Of a stretch of 64,000 nt of DNA, positions 1-8,148 are shown piece by piece. The first letter of the stretch is position 1, and each line of letters begins with the position of its first letter. Origin of the DNA: Phycisphaeraceae bacterium (GTDB lineage Bacteria > Planctomycetota > Phycisphaerae > Phycisphaerales > UBA1924); contig JAHBXD010000005.1 in NCBI GenBank assembly GCA_019636695.1, positions 153,024-217,023 of the forward strand, read 5' to 3'. Position numbers and translations under genes: made by a program. The notes beneath the pieces were generated by a model. It saw only the letters and a program-made list of their open reading frames with translations. It made no database searches and was not told the origin of the DNA.

Positions 1-1
1 G

Positions 2-208
2 GTGCAACGGCACTCGGTGGGGATCATGTTGTGCCCTCGTGACAAGAGCGCGATGAACACGGTTGCTGACCGGAAACAGCAGCACATCGAGTTTGAGGTG
101 TGCATGGTGTGCTGCGGCGTGTTTTTTGACGCGGGCGAACTGGCGGATCTTTCAGAGTTCACGCTGCGCGAGCGTCTGGCGGCGTTCTTCGGCTCGCGCG
201 GACGCTGA
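2..208 (+). CDS. zf-TFIIB-like zinc ribbon protein (possibly 5' partial)
   Basis: The visible reading frame encodes about 68 residues. It carries CPRD near the start and a second Cys pair in CMVCCGVFFDAGEL about 25 residues later. Two CxxC-like knuckles followed by a Gly-Val-Phe/Asp-x-Gly-Glu-Leu stretch match the small zf-TFIIB (transcription-factor zinc-ribbon) family, which is widespread in bacteria and of unclear role. The frame is open to the window edge, with a GTG at position 2 and an ATG at position 26, so the true start may lie outside. The tail is basic and ends in GSRGR. Function beyond metal binding cannot be inferred. Confidence 0.6.
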   Translation: MQRHSVGIMLCPRDKSAMNTVADRKQQHIEFEVCMVCCGVFFDAGELADLSEFTLRERLAAFFGSRGR

Positions 209-526
209 GCGGGACTGCGAATGTTTCGGTGATAGGCGCCCATGCGGTCCTCCTGGAATGGGGAGGCCGGGTGCGGCAGCGCGCGCGCAAACACGCACGG
301 CAAGTGCGGTGCGAGCGTGCGTACGTGCCTGCAAAACAAGGACGTAGAAAATATTTTGCATCGGCTTCCGCATGGGAAAAACCAGGCGCGCATTTGTGCG
401 CGCAAAGGCGGATTTTGCATGCTGTCGGAAAGAAGTGCGTCTGGAGTCTCCGGGGCGGATGCAGGCACAGCGCGCATCGATCGAGCGGGTCACCCGGTGC
501 GATCCCGACGGGCCGACCCGGGAACT
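209..526. other. Intergenic spacer, 318 bp, with GC-alternating hairpins
   Basis: No convincing coding potential. It holds a GCGCGCGCGC run near 280, a perfect 10-bp AT palindrome (AAAATATTTT) at 348-357, and a 7-bp GCGCGCA hairpin at 386-403 that probably terminates the minus-strand gene ending at 527. Nothing else is recognised. Confidence 0.5.
377..403 (-). terminator. Probable rho-independent terminator of the AsmA-like gene
   Basis: On the minus strand a perfect 7-bp stem (GCGCGCA/TGCGCGC, 4-nt loop, 386-403) is followed after four bases by a run of five T (377-381). It lies about 120 bp after the stop of the AsmA-like gene, so it could end that transcript. Confidence 0.45.
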
Positions 527-3500
527 TCACCGTGCATCGTTGCGCGTGCCCAGCATGCGCTGGAAGATGTTGGTGACGTCGGTAAAGGGCACGGTTTCAG
601 TCCGGATTTCGGCGAGTGTGCCGCTGAATCGCACGCTGACCGCCCGGCCGGTGGCCGCGGTGACCGCTCGATCGAACTGATCGGCGAAGGGGAGGGCATT
701 GTCGCGGAGGGGGCGCACGGCGGCCGCGGCGACGCCGGAGATGGGACTTGCCGTGCCGATAAAGATGTTCTCGATCTCGCCGCTGGCGATGATGTCGGCG
801 CCTCGGTTGAAATACTGCACCCGGGCAAGTTGAAGGGCATCATCTTCAAGCCGCAGGCGGGCGACACCACGGCCCTGGCCGGGACTTGCGGCAGAACTTC
901 CGAGATTGAGCAGCGAATACAACTGCGAGATGAGCGGGACAGTGCCCAGATCGGCGTTGCGTAGCGAGACTTCGGCATCGCCGAAGGTCCGGTGCGGCTC
1001 AACGAGGTATCCACCGAGCGAAGCGCGAGCGTTGATCAGGCCGGAAGCACCCGGGAAATCGACGCGTGAGGCCGTGACAAGTTGCCCAAGCGCAAGGTCG
1101 CTTGCTTCGAGATGGGTGTAGACAAACGGTTCGCCGTCGTGAAAACTGAGCCGCGACCAGAGATCGACCACACCACCCGCGAACGAGGCCCGGAAGCGAC
1201 TGAGGGTTGAGGTCTCTCGGCCCAAGGAGGCCTCGAGTTCGATCGAATGCAACTCTGCTCCGCGAATCTGCCCATCGTGGAGGGTGAGTTCGCCGCGTAC
1301 GAGCAAGGGGGCAATGGCGCTCGGGCGTGTGTCAGGGTGGATGGTGATGCGGCCGTCGATCGCACCTGCCAGTTCGGCCAGCCGCGGATCGATCTCGCCC
1401 AGGCGGGCCAGATCGACCGCCTCGAAGGCAAGTTCGCCTTCCGCGGCCGTCCAATCGCCGAGCGGGATTCGCAGTCGGGAATGCACTTGGCCGCCGAAGG
1501 CGCTGATTTCGATTTCGGAAAGATCGAGGCGTGTATCGCTGATGGAGGCATCGAGAGCGACTTCAGCAAACGGCTGACCGTCGTGATCCAGCGTCGCAGC
1601 GGCGCTGAACGGACCGCGCAAGGCCAACCCCGGGCGGGTGAGGATGAGATCGGCCTGGGCGTCGATGCGTCCGGCGATCGGTCGATCAGGAGCCCTCAAC
1701 GGCCACCGGCGGATTTCGCCAGTGATCCGGATGTCATCGGCTTCAAACGGCCGGAAGGTGATGTCGGCGCCGAAGGAGCCTTCGTCATCGGCGTAGGCGT
1801 CAGTCTCGAGCGTCAGACGTCCTCCGCGGTATCGAAGATCGCCGGAGAGGGTGACAGGGCCTTGCCAATCGGCAAGCAGGGCAGATCCCAGCCTGTCGAT
1901 GCTGAAATTGCCCGCGACTTCGAACGTGTCGAGGTCGAGGCCCCGCATGACGCCTGAGATCGTGGCTTCTGCCTCACCCGAGAGCGGCGGCATGTCGGGC
2001 AGCAGCAGCGCGACACGATCGACATCGATGGATGAGGCGACGATGGTGAGCATCGTGTTCGCGGTTTTCAATGCATGATCGGCAACGAGCCTTACCTCGC
2101 CTCCGAGTATCTGGATGGGTTCGAATCGTGTACGCAGGCCCAGGTGATCAAACTCGACTTCGGCGTCGAGATCGATGGTTTCGAGCATCCGGTCGCCGAT
2201 GATGAAATCCGCAGCACGGGCGTAGCCCTCGGCCTGAAGGCGGATAGGAAGCAAATGGCCCCGGACATCGAGCACACCCGAGAGCGAGCCGTTGCTTCCG
2301 GTGGCACGGGGTTGGTCGACGAAGTGGGGTACGGAGAGACGAAATTCGGCATCCGCGCGGAGAGGTTCAGACTCTCCGGCGCGATACGCTCCGCGCGCCT
2401 GGATGATGGACCCCTCGGTTCGAAAGCGGAAGAGGGCCAGTTCGGCGTCTTTGGCGTGCCCGGAGGCGGTGAGTTCGATTTCCGCGCGGCGTGGCCCGGG
2501 GATTTCGAAGCCGCCTGTGGCGAGTTCGATGGACCAATCGCGTTGTGCAAAGTCGTAAAAGCCTTCGGCTTCGAGCGAAGGAGCACGCGGGTGGCGGACG
2601 GTCTCGAGCGTCAGCCGCGGCCACGAAAACGCAAGCCGGGCGTGGAGTTCGGTCAGTTCAAGCCCGCCCATGTCGGTTTCGTGCACAGCGCTTCGATCAA
2701 GCGTGACCGACCCGGCGAAGGAGCGCCAATCGTCGCCTTCGACGTGAACCTGACCCGCGACATGCCATGAGAGCGCATCGAGGACGCCATCGGAAGCGAG
2801 TGATGCCCTGAGGCGATAGACCCCGAAAGGATCGTGCTCGATGGTGAATGCGGCGGAGCCCGAGTGATCGAGGCTCACCCCGTCGGCGTGCTTCCATTGC
2901 ATGCGACCTCGGCCGAGGCCGGAGGCGGGATCCCACGCCCCGGTGAGCGCAAAATCGCCCTCGGGGATCACACCCTGAAGCAGGTGGATGCGAACCTCGC
3001 GCGGCGATAGGACCGCGCGCTTGCCATGGAGGAGGAGGGGCGCATCGAGCGCATCAGGAGCGTTGATTTGAAGGTCGAAGGTATCGATTTGGACTTCATC
3101 GGCCTTTGCGGCGATGGAAGCCGTTCCGCGTACGGAAGCGCCATCGACGGCCAGTTGGTGCAGCGAGAGCCGGGCGGTGAGGATGTCGCCTCGAAGTTCA
3201 CCCTCCCAATCGAGGTGAATGTCGGCCACGGGGAAGGGCGGATCGAGCCAGAGTGCGGCGAGTTCCGGGTGCAGTTGTGCCTGCACCCGGGCTTTGTGCA
3301 GCAAGCCCACAGGCGCAAGACTGAGTTCGGCGGTCATGCCCTGGCTCGTGAGGGTGTAGGTTGCCTGGGATGGCGTGCGGGACGCCGAGTGGGTGTCCAG
3401 TTCGAGAGGCAGGCGGACGGGTTGGCGGCCATGCCGCGACAAGGTGACGTATGAGCGCTTCAAGGAAAGCGCCGGCAGAGATGGCGGCGGCGCAGGGGGT

Positions 3501-3964
3501 CGGTGCGCCCTTGCCGCACGCACGACGGCGGCGGCGTGGGCGATATTCCAGATTTCATGGTCGTCTTCAGAGACCACAAGTTCGGCGAAGTCGATGGCGA
3601 TGGCGTCGATGCCGCGCTGCCCGAGGACGGCGAGGATCGGGAGGGGTGCGTGCCGGATGCGAACGTCGTATGCCGAGAAGAGCGGGGCATCATCGAGCGG
3701 TAGACGAATGGAAAGATCGCGGAGGGTGGTTGTGCCCAAGAGCGAAACGCGGAGCGTGCCGATACGCACATCAAGACCGGTTGCTCGCTGCAAGGCAGCG
3801 ACGACGATGCGGCGCGGCAGGTCAGACCAAAGGATGATCTGCACAACGAGCAGGAGTACAAGGATCGGGAGGAAGATGTAGAGCGAAGCCCAGCGCATCA
3901 GGCGCGTGCGCCGACGGCGTCGGGTTCGGGAAGCATCGCCGGATTGCAGGGCGGGTGGCGTCAT
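527..3964 (-). CDS. Giant AsmA/TamB-like inner-membrane-anchored protein
   Basis: 1145 residues. The N-terminus has a basic patch (RRRRRTRLMRW) and one hydrophobic helix at about residues 22-46, followed by a long, repetitive beta-rich region with no catalytic motif. An N-terminal anchor, the early ATGLDVRIGTL segment and a long run of strands ending near an S/GT-L-x-E-I motif are typical of the AsmA / AsmA-like C-terminal superfamily, which includes TamB, YhdP and other bridge-like proteins thought to affect lipid transport and outer-membrane assembly. The lipoprotein gene lies 42 bp upstream on the same strand, so the two are probably co-transcribed. No good Shine-Dalgarno is visible before the ATG at 3964. 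Family assignment is fairly secure; substrate and exact subfamily are not. Confidence 0.7.
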   Translation of the reverse strand: MTPPALQSGDASRTRRRRRTRLMRWASLYIFLPILVLLLVVQIILWSDLPRRIVVAALQRATGLDVRIGTLRVSLLGTTTLRDLSIRLPLDDAPLFSAYDVRIRHAPLPILAVLGQRGIDAIAIDFAELVVSEDDHEIWNIAHAAAVVRAARAHRPPAPPPSLPALSLKRSYVTLSRHGRQPVRLPLELDTHSASRTPSQATYTLTSQGMTAELSLAPVGLLHKARVQAQLHPELAALWLDPPFPVADIHLDWEGELRGDILTARLSLHQLAVDGASVRGTASIAAKADEVQIDTFDLQINAPDALDAPLLLHGKRAVLSPREVRIHLLQGVIPEGDFALTGAWDPASGLGRGRMQWKHADGVSLDHSGSAAFTIEHDPFGVYRLRASLASDGVLDALSWHVAGQVHVEGDDWRSFAGSVTLDRSAVHETDMGGLELTELHARLAFSWPRLTLETVRHPRAPSLEAEGFYDFAQRDWSIELATGGFEIPGPRRAEIELTASGHAKDAELALFRFRTEGSIIQARGAYRAGESEPLRADAEFRLSVPHFVDQPRATGSNGSLSGVLDVRGHLLPIRLQAEGYARAADFIIGDRMLETIDLDAEVEFDHLGLRTRFEPIQILGGEVRLVADHALKTANTMLTIVASSIDVDRVALLLPDMPPLSGEAEATISGVMRGLDLDTFEVAGNFSIDRLGSALLADWQGPVTLSGDLRYRGGRLTLETDAYADDEGSFGADITFRPFEADDIRITGEIRRWPLRAPDRPIAGRIDAQADLILTRPGLALRGPFSAAATLDHDGQPFAEVALDASISDTRLDLSEIEISAFGGQVHSRLRIPLGDWTAAEGELAFEAVDLARLGEIDPRLAELAGAIDGRITIHPDTRPSAIAPLLVRGELTLHDGQIRGAELHSIELEASLGRETSTLSRFRASFAGGVVDLWSRLSFHDGEPFVYTHLEASDLALGQLVTASRVDFPGASGLINARASLGGYLVEPHRTFGDAEVSLRNADLGTVPLISQLYSLLNLGSSAASPGQGRGVARLRLEDDALQLARVQYFNRGADIIASGEIENIFIGTASPISGVAAAAVRPLRDNALPFADQFDRAVTAATGRAVSVRFSGTLAEIRTETVPFTDVTNIFQRMLGTRNDAR

Positions 3965-4006
3965 GCCGGGTCGGATCGAGTGGATACGGAAGGCCGGGAT
4001 GCGGGG

Positions 4007-4630
4007 TCAATCGGTGTTGCGCGCGGGGGGGATGTCGCCCCTGGCACGTGGGCCTACGCCGAAGAACCACCAGTCGTCGTTGTAGGCCCGGCCGATGAAC
4101 GGCCCGGACGCGGCGACGATTTCTCCGGTTTTCGTCCAGTAGGCGACATAGGAGACGCTCGCGACGCCCATCTGGTATTGGTTTTTGATGATGGCGAGTT
4201 CGGGGGTGAGAAGTGGTACCCCGCCTTCGACCCCGAAAGTCTGTGATGCGGCGATCTGGAGGTTGGGCAGGCCGAGGAGGTAGTCGTCTCGGTCGATGCC
4301 GACGCCGCCGGATCGGACTTCGAGCACGACTTGGGCGTCGTTGATGTCGCGGGCAATCTGGACCCCGGAGAGGAGCAGTTTGGCCCGCACTTCGCCGAGA
4401 ACAAAGGCCTGTTCGGACGCGGCGAAGTAGGTGGCATCGACAAAGACTCGACGCCCGCGCAGCACGTCGAACGAGAGCTGGCGAACCGCTTCGGCGGCGG
4501 CCTGAGAGAGCAGGAATTGCTCGGTCGCGGTGCGAGCGGGATCAGTCACGCGACTGGAAGCGCACCCCGCGGCGGCGGTCAAAAGACAGACCAGCAGCAC
4601 ACGGAGTGATGATCGTGTGTTGTGGAACAT
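4007..4630 (-). CDS. Putative lipoprotein of unknown function
   Basis: 207 residues. A basic N-terminus and hydrophobic stretch end in TAAAGCASS, a plausible lipobox with the lipidated Cys at about residue 23. The mature part starts with a helical segment rich in Ala/Gln and continues with strands containing VFVDATYFAASEQ and EVRSGGVGIDRDDYLLGLP. It resembles planctomycete lipoproteins annotated only as domains of unknown function (possibly DUF6655; recalled, not checked). It is the upstream gene of the AsmA-like protein, so a cell-envelope role is likely by context only. Confidence 0.6.
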   Translation of the reverse strand: MFHNTRSSLRVLLVCLLTAAAGCASSRVTDPARTATEQFLLSQAAAEAVRQLSFDVLRGRRVFVDATYFAASEQAFVLGEVRAKLLLSGVQIARDINDAQVVLEVRSGGVGIDRDDYLLGLPNLQIAASQTFGVEGGVPLLTPELAIIKNQYQMGVASVSYVAYWTKTGEIVAASGPFIGRAYNDDWWFFGVGPRARGDIPPARNTD

Positions 4631-4855
4631 GGTCGGCTCCTCACGGCGCGGTCTGCCGCACGGGACAGATGCGGGGCACGATATGCCCGCACGAGTGGTG
4701 CGGACATGCCGGGAGCACCATGAAAATGCAACCCGGGCCGCCCGCGCAGGGCGACCCGGGGTTACGCACGTCGAGAACCGCGCAGCCTGACGCCTGCGTC
4801 GAGCATGGTGAGCGATGCACGGCGCATTGCGCGGAAGTGAACCTCGGCGAGACGA

Positions 4856-5167
4856 TCAGCGCTTGCCCTTGGTGGGCGCGCCCGAGCCTTTGCCGAAGAA
4901 GACCCAGTCGGCGGAAACGCCGAAATGCCGGCAGACCGCGCTGATGAGCTTGATGGAGATGGCGGACTCGCCCGTCAATTGACGACGGACGGTTTCGCCG
5001 GTCATGACGGCGATGTCGCCGAGTTCGCGGTAGCTCTTGTCAGCACAAAGCTGGTTGAGACGAAGTCTCACAGCCTGCTTCGAGAAACCCGTGGCGACCT
5101 TGGCCGATGGCGCCTTGCGGCGTGAGGTCGTGCGTGCTCTGCGGGACGATGCGGCGGTCTTTGCCAT
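4856..5167 (-). CDS. Small helix-turn-helix protein with basic N-terminal tail
   Basis: 103 residues from the ATG at 5167, chosen because AAGGAG lies 7 nt upstream; the frame stays open further upstream but that part does not look coding. The first 28 residues are rich in Ala, Ser, Arg and Lys (SSRRARTTSRRK), resembling a histone-H1-like DNA-binding tail. The rest reads as an XRE/Cro-like HTH: SYRELGDIAVMTGETVRRQL followed by a helix ending in CRHFGVSADWVFFG. It probably binds DNA. It stands alone, with no neighbour that suggests a target. Confidence 0.65.
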   Translation of the reverse strand: MAKTAASSRRARTTSRRKAPSAKVATGFSKQAVRLRLNQLCADKSYRELGDIAVMTGETVRRQLTGESAISIKLISAVCRHFGVSADWVFFGKGSGAPTKGKR

Positions 5168-5796
5168 TTGGCACTCCTTGATGATTGAAACGATAGCACC
5201 TGAACCATGATGGCCTGCGATATCGCAGATCCATCGAATCGCATTTTTATTCGTCCCTGAGTTATGAGTATAGCACCATGACAGACATGTTCTCCACGGA
5301 TACGACCGATTCGGCATGAACATCGTGCGGCACATGGTTGCCCCGGGGTGTTGTCTACCCAGGTTCGAGCCGCCATGACTTTCGTCTGATGTACACATGG
5401 GCATCATGTGTGCGAGGCTGAAAACCGCGTCACCGCCGAAGCCCATGCAGTCAACGCGTGGATGAGCGGGTGAGCATGGATGCACGCGCGTGGAACGGCC
5501 CTGCGGCATCACAGCATGATGCATTGCTTTCCCCTCCTCGGTGTTATGCACAACGCACGCGGGCGCGTCCTGAAGCAGATCATCCCATGGCATAGTTCGG
5601 GAAACGTGCGTATCACGCATGCGGAAGCGTGGTGTTTTCACGCATATCTACCGCGGTCTAGCCCGGCTTGCCCCACCTGCGGACGAAGTATGAGCATTTG
5701 CGTCTGCCATAGGGCAGGTGCATCTGAGCAACAATCAGGCTGGGAGATCTTCTCGGCGTGGCCGGGAGAATCGCTCGGCCACGCTCCGCCTGCACC
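5168..5796. other. Intergenic spacer, 629 bp
   Basis: No supported gene. The minus-strand frame of the HTH gene stays open to about 5641, but its translation is rich in Cys, His and Met in a random manner and lacks a ribosome binding site. An AT-rich patch around 5240-5280 carries the probable promoter of the HTH gene. Nothing else is recognised. Confidence 0.5.
5267..5296 (-). promoter_or_regulatory. Candidate sigma70 promoter for the HTH gene
   Basis: On the minus strand TGGAGA (5291-5296) and TATACT (5267-5272) are separated by 18 bp. The -10 is good (5 of 6 positions) and the -35 is weak. The implied leader is about 95 nt. Confidence 0.35.
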
Positions 5797-6528
5797 TCAC
5801 CGCCTGCGGCGAGAAGCCATACACCCAAGCCCGGCGAGCAAGGCCCCGATCGCCCCTGGGGCAGGCACGATTTCATACCGAACGGATACGTTATCGATGC
5901 CCCATGATTCGTCCTGACGGGGTTGCAGCCCGCCATCTCGGAAGGTGATGACAAGTGAGGGGGCTTCGAGATCGAGTTGGAATGGGATGGTGATCTGACG
6001 ATAGATCGAATCCGCCGCTGAGCCGTACCCGATCTGCCGCGGACCATCATCTGGCCGCCGGTAGGACTGATAGGTGTGCTGATTTGCGAAAGTCTCGTTG
6101 AAGACATTGACGCCGTTCACGTTCACGAGGAAGCGATCGGGGCCGTAGTTGGTGTCATCGCCGTCCCACGAATCAATGACGTAGAGATCAAAGACAAGGG
6201 TGTATTGGACATATCGTGCGCCGCCCCCGCCGCCGGTGCCCCCCCCTCCACCACCACCGCCGCCACCTCCACCGCCCCCGCTGCCGCCGCCGCCGTTTGT
6301 GCTGTCTTCAGGAACGATGGGTTCAAGAGTCAGGTGAATCGACTGGTTATTGAATCGCCCGGCAAACCGCGTAAAGGCCGTCGGCCCTGCGGTTTCGATG
6401 ATGACATTGCTCGACCACTGCGGTTTCCGCGTTCCGCTCTCGAAGGTATCGACGAACATCTCGATGGGGGAGGCCGAGGCGACAGATGCCAGCGCAATGA
6501 TCGCGCACGCCGTAAGTCGGGTGTTCAT
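5797..6528 (-). CDS. Secreted protein with polyglycine linker and PEP-CTERM-like tag
   Basis: 243 residues from the ATG at 6528, which follows GAGAGGAAGAG. A signal peptide covers about residues 1-20 (TACAIIALASVASAS). An N-terminal domain follows, then a linker of roughly 25 residues that is almost all Gly (DNA 6225-6298), then a domain with DRFLVNVNGVNVFNETF. The C-terminus reads VPAPGAIGALLAGLG, then ends CMASRRRR. Pro-Gly motif, hydrophobic helix and Arg tail form the PEP-CTERM/MYXO-CTERM type of sorting signal, so the protein is probably exported and anchored or trimmed at the cell surface. Biochemical function is unknown. Confidence 0.7.
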   Translation of the reverse strand: MNTRLTACAIIALASVASASPIEMFVDTFESGTRKPQWSSNVIIETAGPTAFTRFAGRFNNQSIHLTLEPIVPEDSTNGGGGSGGGGGGGGGGGGGGTGGGGGARYVQYTLVFDLYVIDSWDGDDTNYGPDRFLVNVNGVNVFNETFANQHTYQSYRRPDDGPRQIGYGSAADSIYRQITIPFQLDLEAPSLVITFRDGGLQPRQDESWGIDNVSVRYEIVPAPGAIGALLAGLGCMASRRRR

Positions 6529-6832
6529 CTCTTCCTCTCTTTTCATCTGTACGCACAGGGGGCTGCGCGTCACGCGGGGGCGGGTTCAGCCCGAAGGTCT
6601 CGAACCCGATGAGATCATGCCTCGGGATTCAGGTTTCACCCGTGAGGACTCCATCTTCAATGCTCCGGGCGCTCCGGCGGCATGGCCTGCACGGGCTGTG
6701 CGGCAGGGCTGAACGTTTCTCGGACCCCGATGCTGCGGATGACGGGGTGCACAGAACAGGTGGAATCAGCCCAAAAAGAAACGCGTGGCCAATATTGGCC
6801 ACGCGTGGAAGGCGCGGGATAGAGCGAACGGC
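6529..6832. other. Intergenic spacer, 304 bp
   Basis: Contains the upstream region of the polyglycine secreted protein and, at 6773-6806, the terminator of the small membrane protein. No coding signal is seen. Confidence 0.5.
6773..6806 (-). terminator. Rho-independent terminator with a perfect 26-bp palindrome
   Basis: Positions 6781-6806 form a perfect 26-bp palindrome (each arm ACGCGTGGCCAAT). On the minus strand it is followed at once by TTCTTTTT (6773-6780). It begins 26 bp after the stop of the gene ending at 6833, as expected for an intrinsic terminator. Confidence 0.8.
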
Positions 6833-7162
6833 TTAACGCCGACCGATCTCACGAGCGCAGGCCCACAGGAACATGCCCCAAGCCGTGAAATACACGATTT
6901 TCACCACGATGCCCAGCCAGGAAGAGATCATGAAGAGCTTCTTGAAGAAGTTCAGTTTCCCTTCTTCGTTCCGCTTGAAGTCCATCGAATCGCCGAAGGC
7001 TCCGAAAATGTGCTGCAGCAGGAACGCCGCGATAAACAACACCGCCGCGTAGAGCACCAAGGTCGATGTCGGCGTGCGGGCGAGAAATCCGCTGGCCATT
7101 TCGTCCGGGCGTGATCCGCGGCCGGATTGGACAGCTGTCGTCCCTTCAGGTGTATCACTCAT
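6833..7162 (-). CDS. Small membrane protein of unknown function
   Basis: 109 residues from the ATG at 7162 (MSDTPEG). Two hydrophobic segments are visible, about residues 36-55 (STLVLYAAVLFIAAFLLQHI) and 82-104 (MISSWLGIVVKIVYFTAWG), joined by a charged loop with KRNEEGKLNFFKK. A two-helix inner-membrane protein is likely. It matches no family I recognise. It is monocistronic, with a strong terminator behind it. Confidence 0.6.
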   Translation of the reverse strand: MSDTPEGTTAVQSGRGSRPDEMASGFLARTPTSTLVLYAAVLFIAAFLLQHIFGAFGDSMDFKRNEEGKLNFFKKLFMISSWLGIVVKIVYFTAWGMFLWACAREIGRR

Positions 7163-7339
7163 GTCATTTTTCCCCTGCCCTGAGGGCAATGGCCCACCGG
7201 GACCGTGCAGTACCGGTCCGGTTCATCGACCTAAGGGAGGGTTTTTCTTGATCGAACCTGCCCCACAGCCCGCCCGAACGCCCGCGAGCGGGGCTTTCCG
7301 GTGTGGACACGACAAGGCCCGGCACACGTCAGAGGGCAA

Positions 7340-8095
7340 TCAACCCGGCCGTGTGGTGCGTTGTTCGATGCGTTTTTCACTTCGCGTCACTACGAATCGA
7401 TCCACATAGTTTCCCGGGGTGTGCACGCGATCCGAGTCAATCTCCCCCAGCTCGACCGCATGATCGACCTCGGCAACGACGAACGCCGCGGCGGTCGCCA
7501 TCATGGGGTTGAAGTTGCGGGCGGTCTTGCGATACACAAGATTCCCGAACGGATCGGCGGTGTCGGCCTTGACAAGGGCAAGGTCGGCAAACAGGCCGGT
7601 TTCGAGCACGTACTCGCGCTCACGAAAAACCTGCTGATTCACCCTGGCCTTCCCCGCGGGGGGCAGGAACGTTGCCGTGGGTTTTCCTTCGGCGACCAGC
7701 GTGCCCACGCCTGTGGCGGTATAGAAAGCAGGAATGCCGGCCCCGCCCGCACGGATGCGCTCGGCAAGGGTGCCCTGGGGGTTGAACTCGATCTCCAACT
7801 CGCCGCCGAGATACTGCTTTTCAAATGTCGGGTTCTCGCCGACGTACGAAGAAATCATTTTGCGGATCTGCCGCGTGTGAAGAAGCAAACCCAGGCCCCA
7901 ATCGTCGACGCCGGCGTTGTTCGAGATGCAGGTGAGATCCTTCACTCCGGTATCGCGCAGTGCGATGATCAATTGCTCGGGTATGCCGCAGAGGCCGAAC
8001 CCTCCGACCATGATGGTGGCGCCGTCGTAGAGGATGCTCCGGTCCTTGAGATCACCAAGCGCCTGGGCGGCGGTCGAACACTGCTTGTGCATCAT
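7340..8095 (-). CDS. scoA: 3-oxoacid CoA-transferase subunit A (SCOT alpha)
   Basis: 251 residues from the ATG at 8095; GAGGAG lies 11 nt upstream. Residues 24-40 contain DGATIMVGGFGLCGIPE, the signature of family I CoA-transferase subunit A, and FNPQGTLAERIRAGGAGIP and TDLALVKADTAD-type segments follow as in ScoA/AtoD. The enzyme moves CoA between succinyl-CoA or acetyl-CoA and a 3-oxoacid and needs a B subunit with the catalytic Glu. No B subunit is adjacent: the next downstream gene is an unrelated membrane protein. The gene follows putA by 53 bp and is probably co-transcribed with it. Confidence 0.85.
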   Translation of the reverse strand: MMHKQCSTAAQALGDLKDRSILYDGATIMVGGFGLCGIPEQLIIALRDTGVKDLTCISNNAGVDDWGLGLLLHTRQIRKMISSYVGENPTFEKQYLGGELEIEFNPQGTLAERIRAGGAGIPAFYTATGVGTLVAEGKPTATFLPPAGKARVNQQVFREREYVLETGLFADLALVKADTADPFGNLVYRKTARNFNPMMATAAAFVVAEVDHAVELGEIDSDRVHTPGNYVDRFVVTRSEKRIEQRTTRPG

Positions 8096-8148
8096 GATCG
8101 ATGGCTCTCCTCGAACGCCCGCGTGCTGCGGCACGATGCGGATGGCGT

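Noticed and set aside
229..964. Overlapping plus-strand open frames over the 3' part of the AsmA-like gene
   Set aside because: They lie opposite a long gene with family features; their translations are rich in Arg, Gly and Ala with no motifs, as expected from GC bias.
5168..5641. Upstream extension of the HTH gene
   Set aside because: The extra 158 residues contain scattered His, Cys and Met without structure, and the ribosome site lies at 5167.
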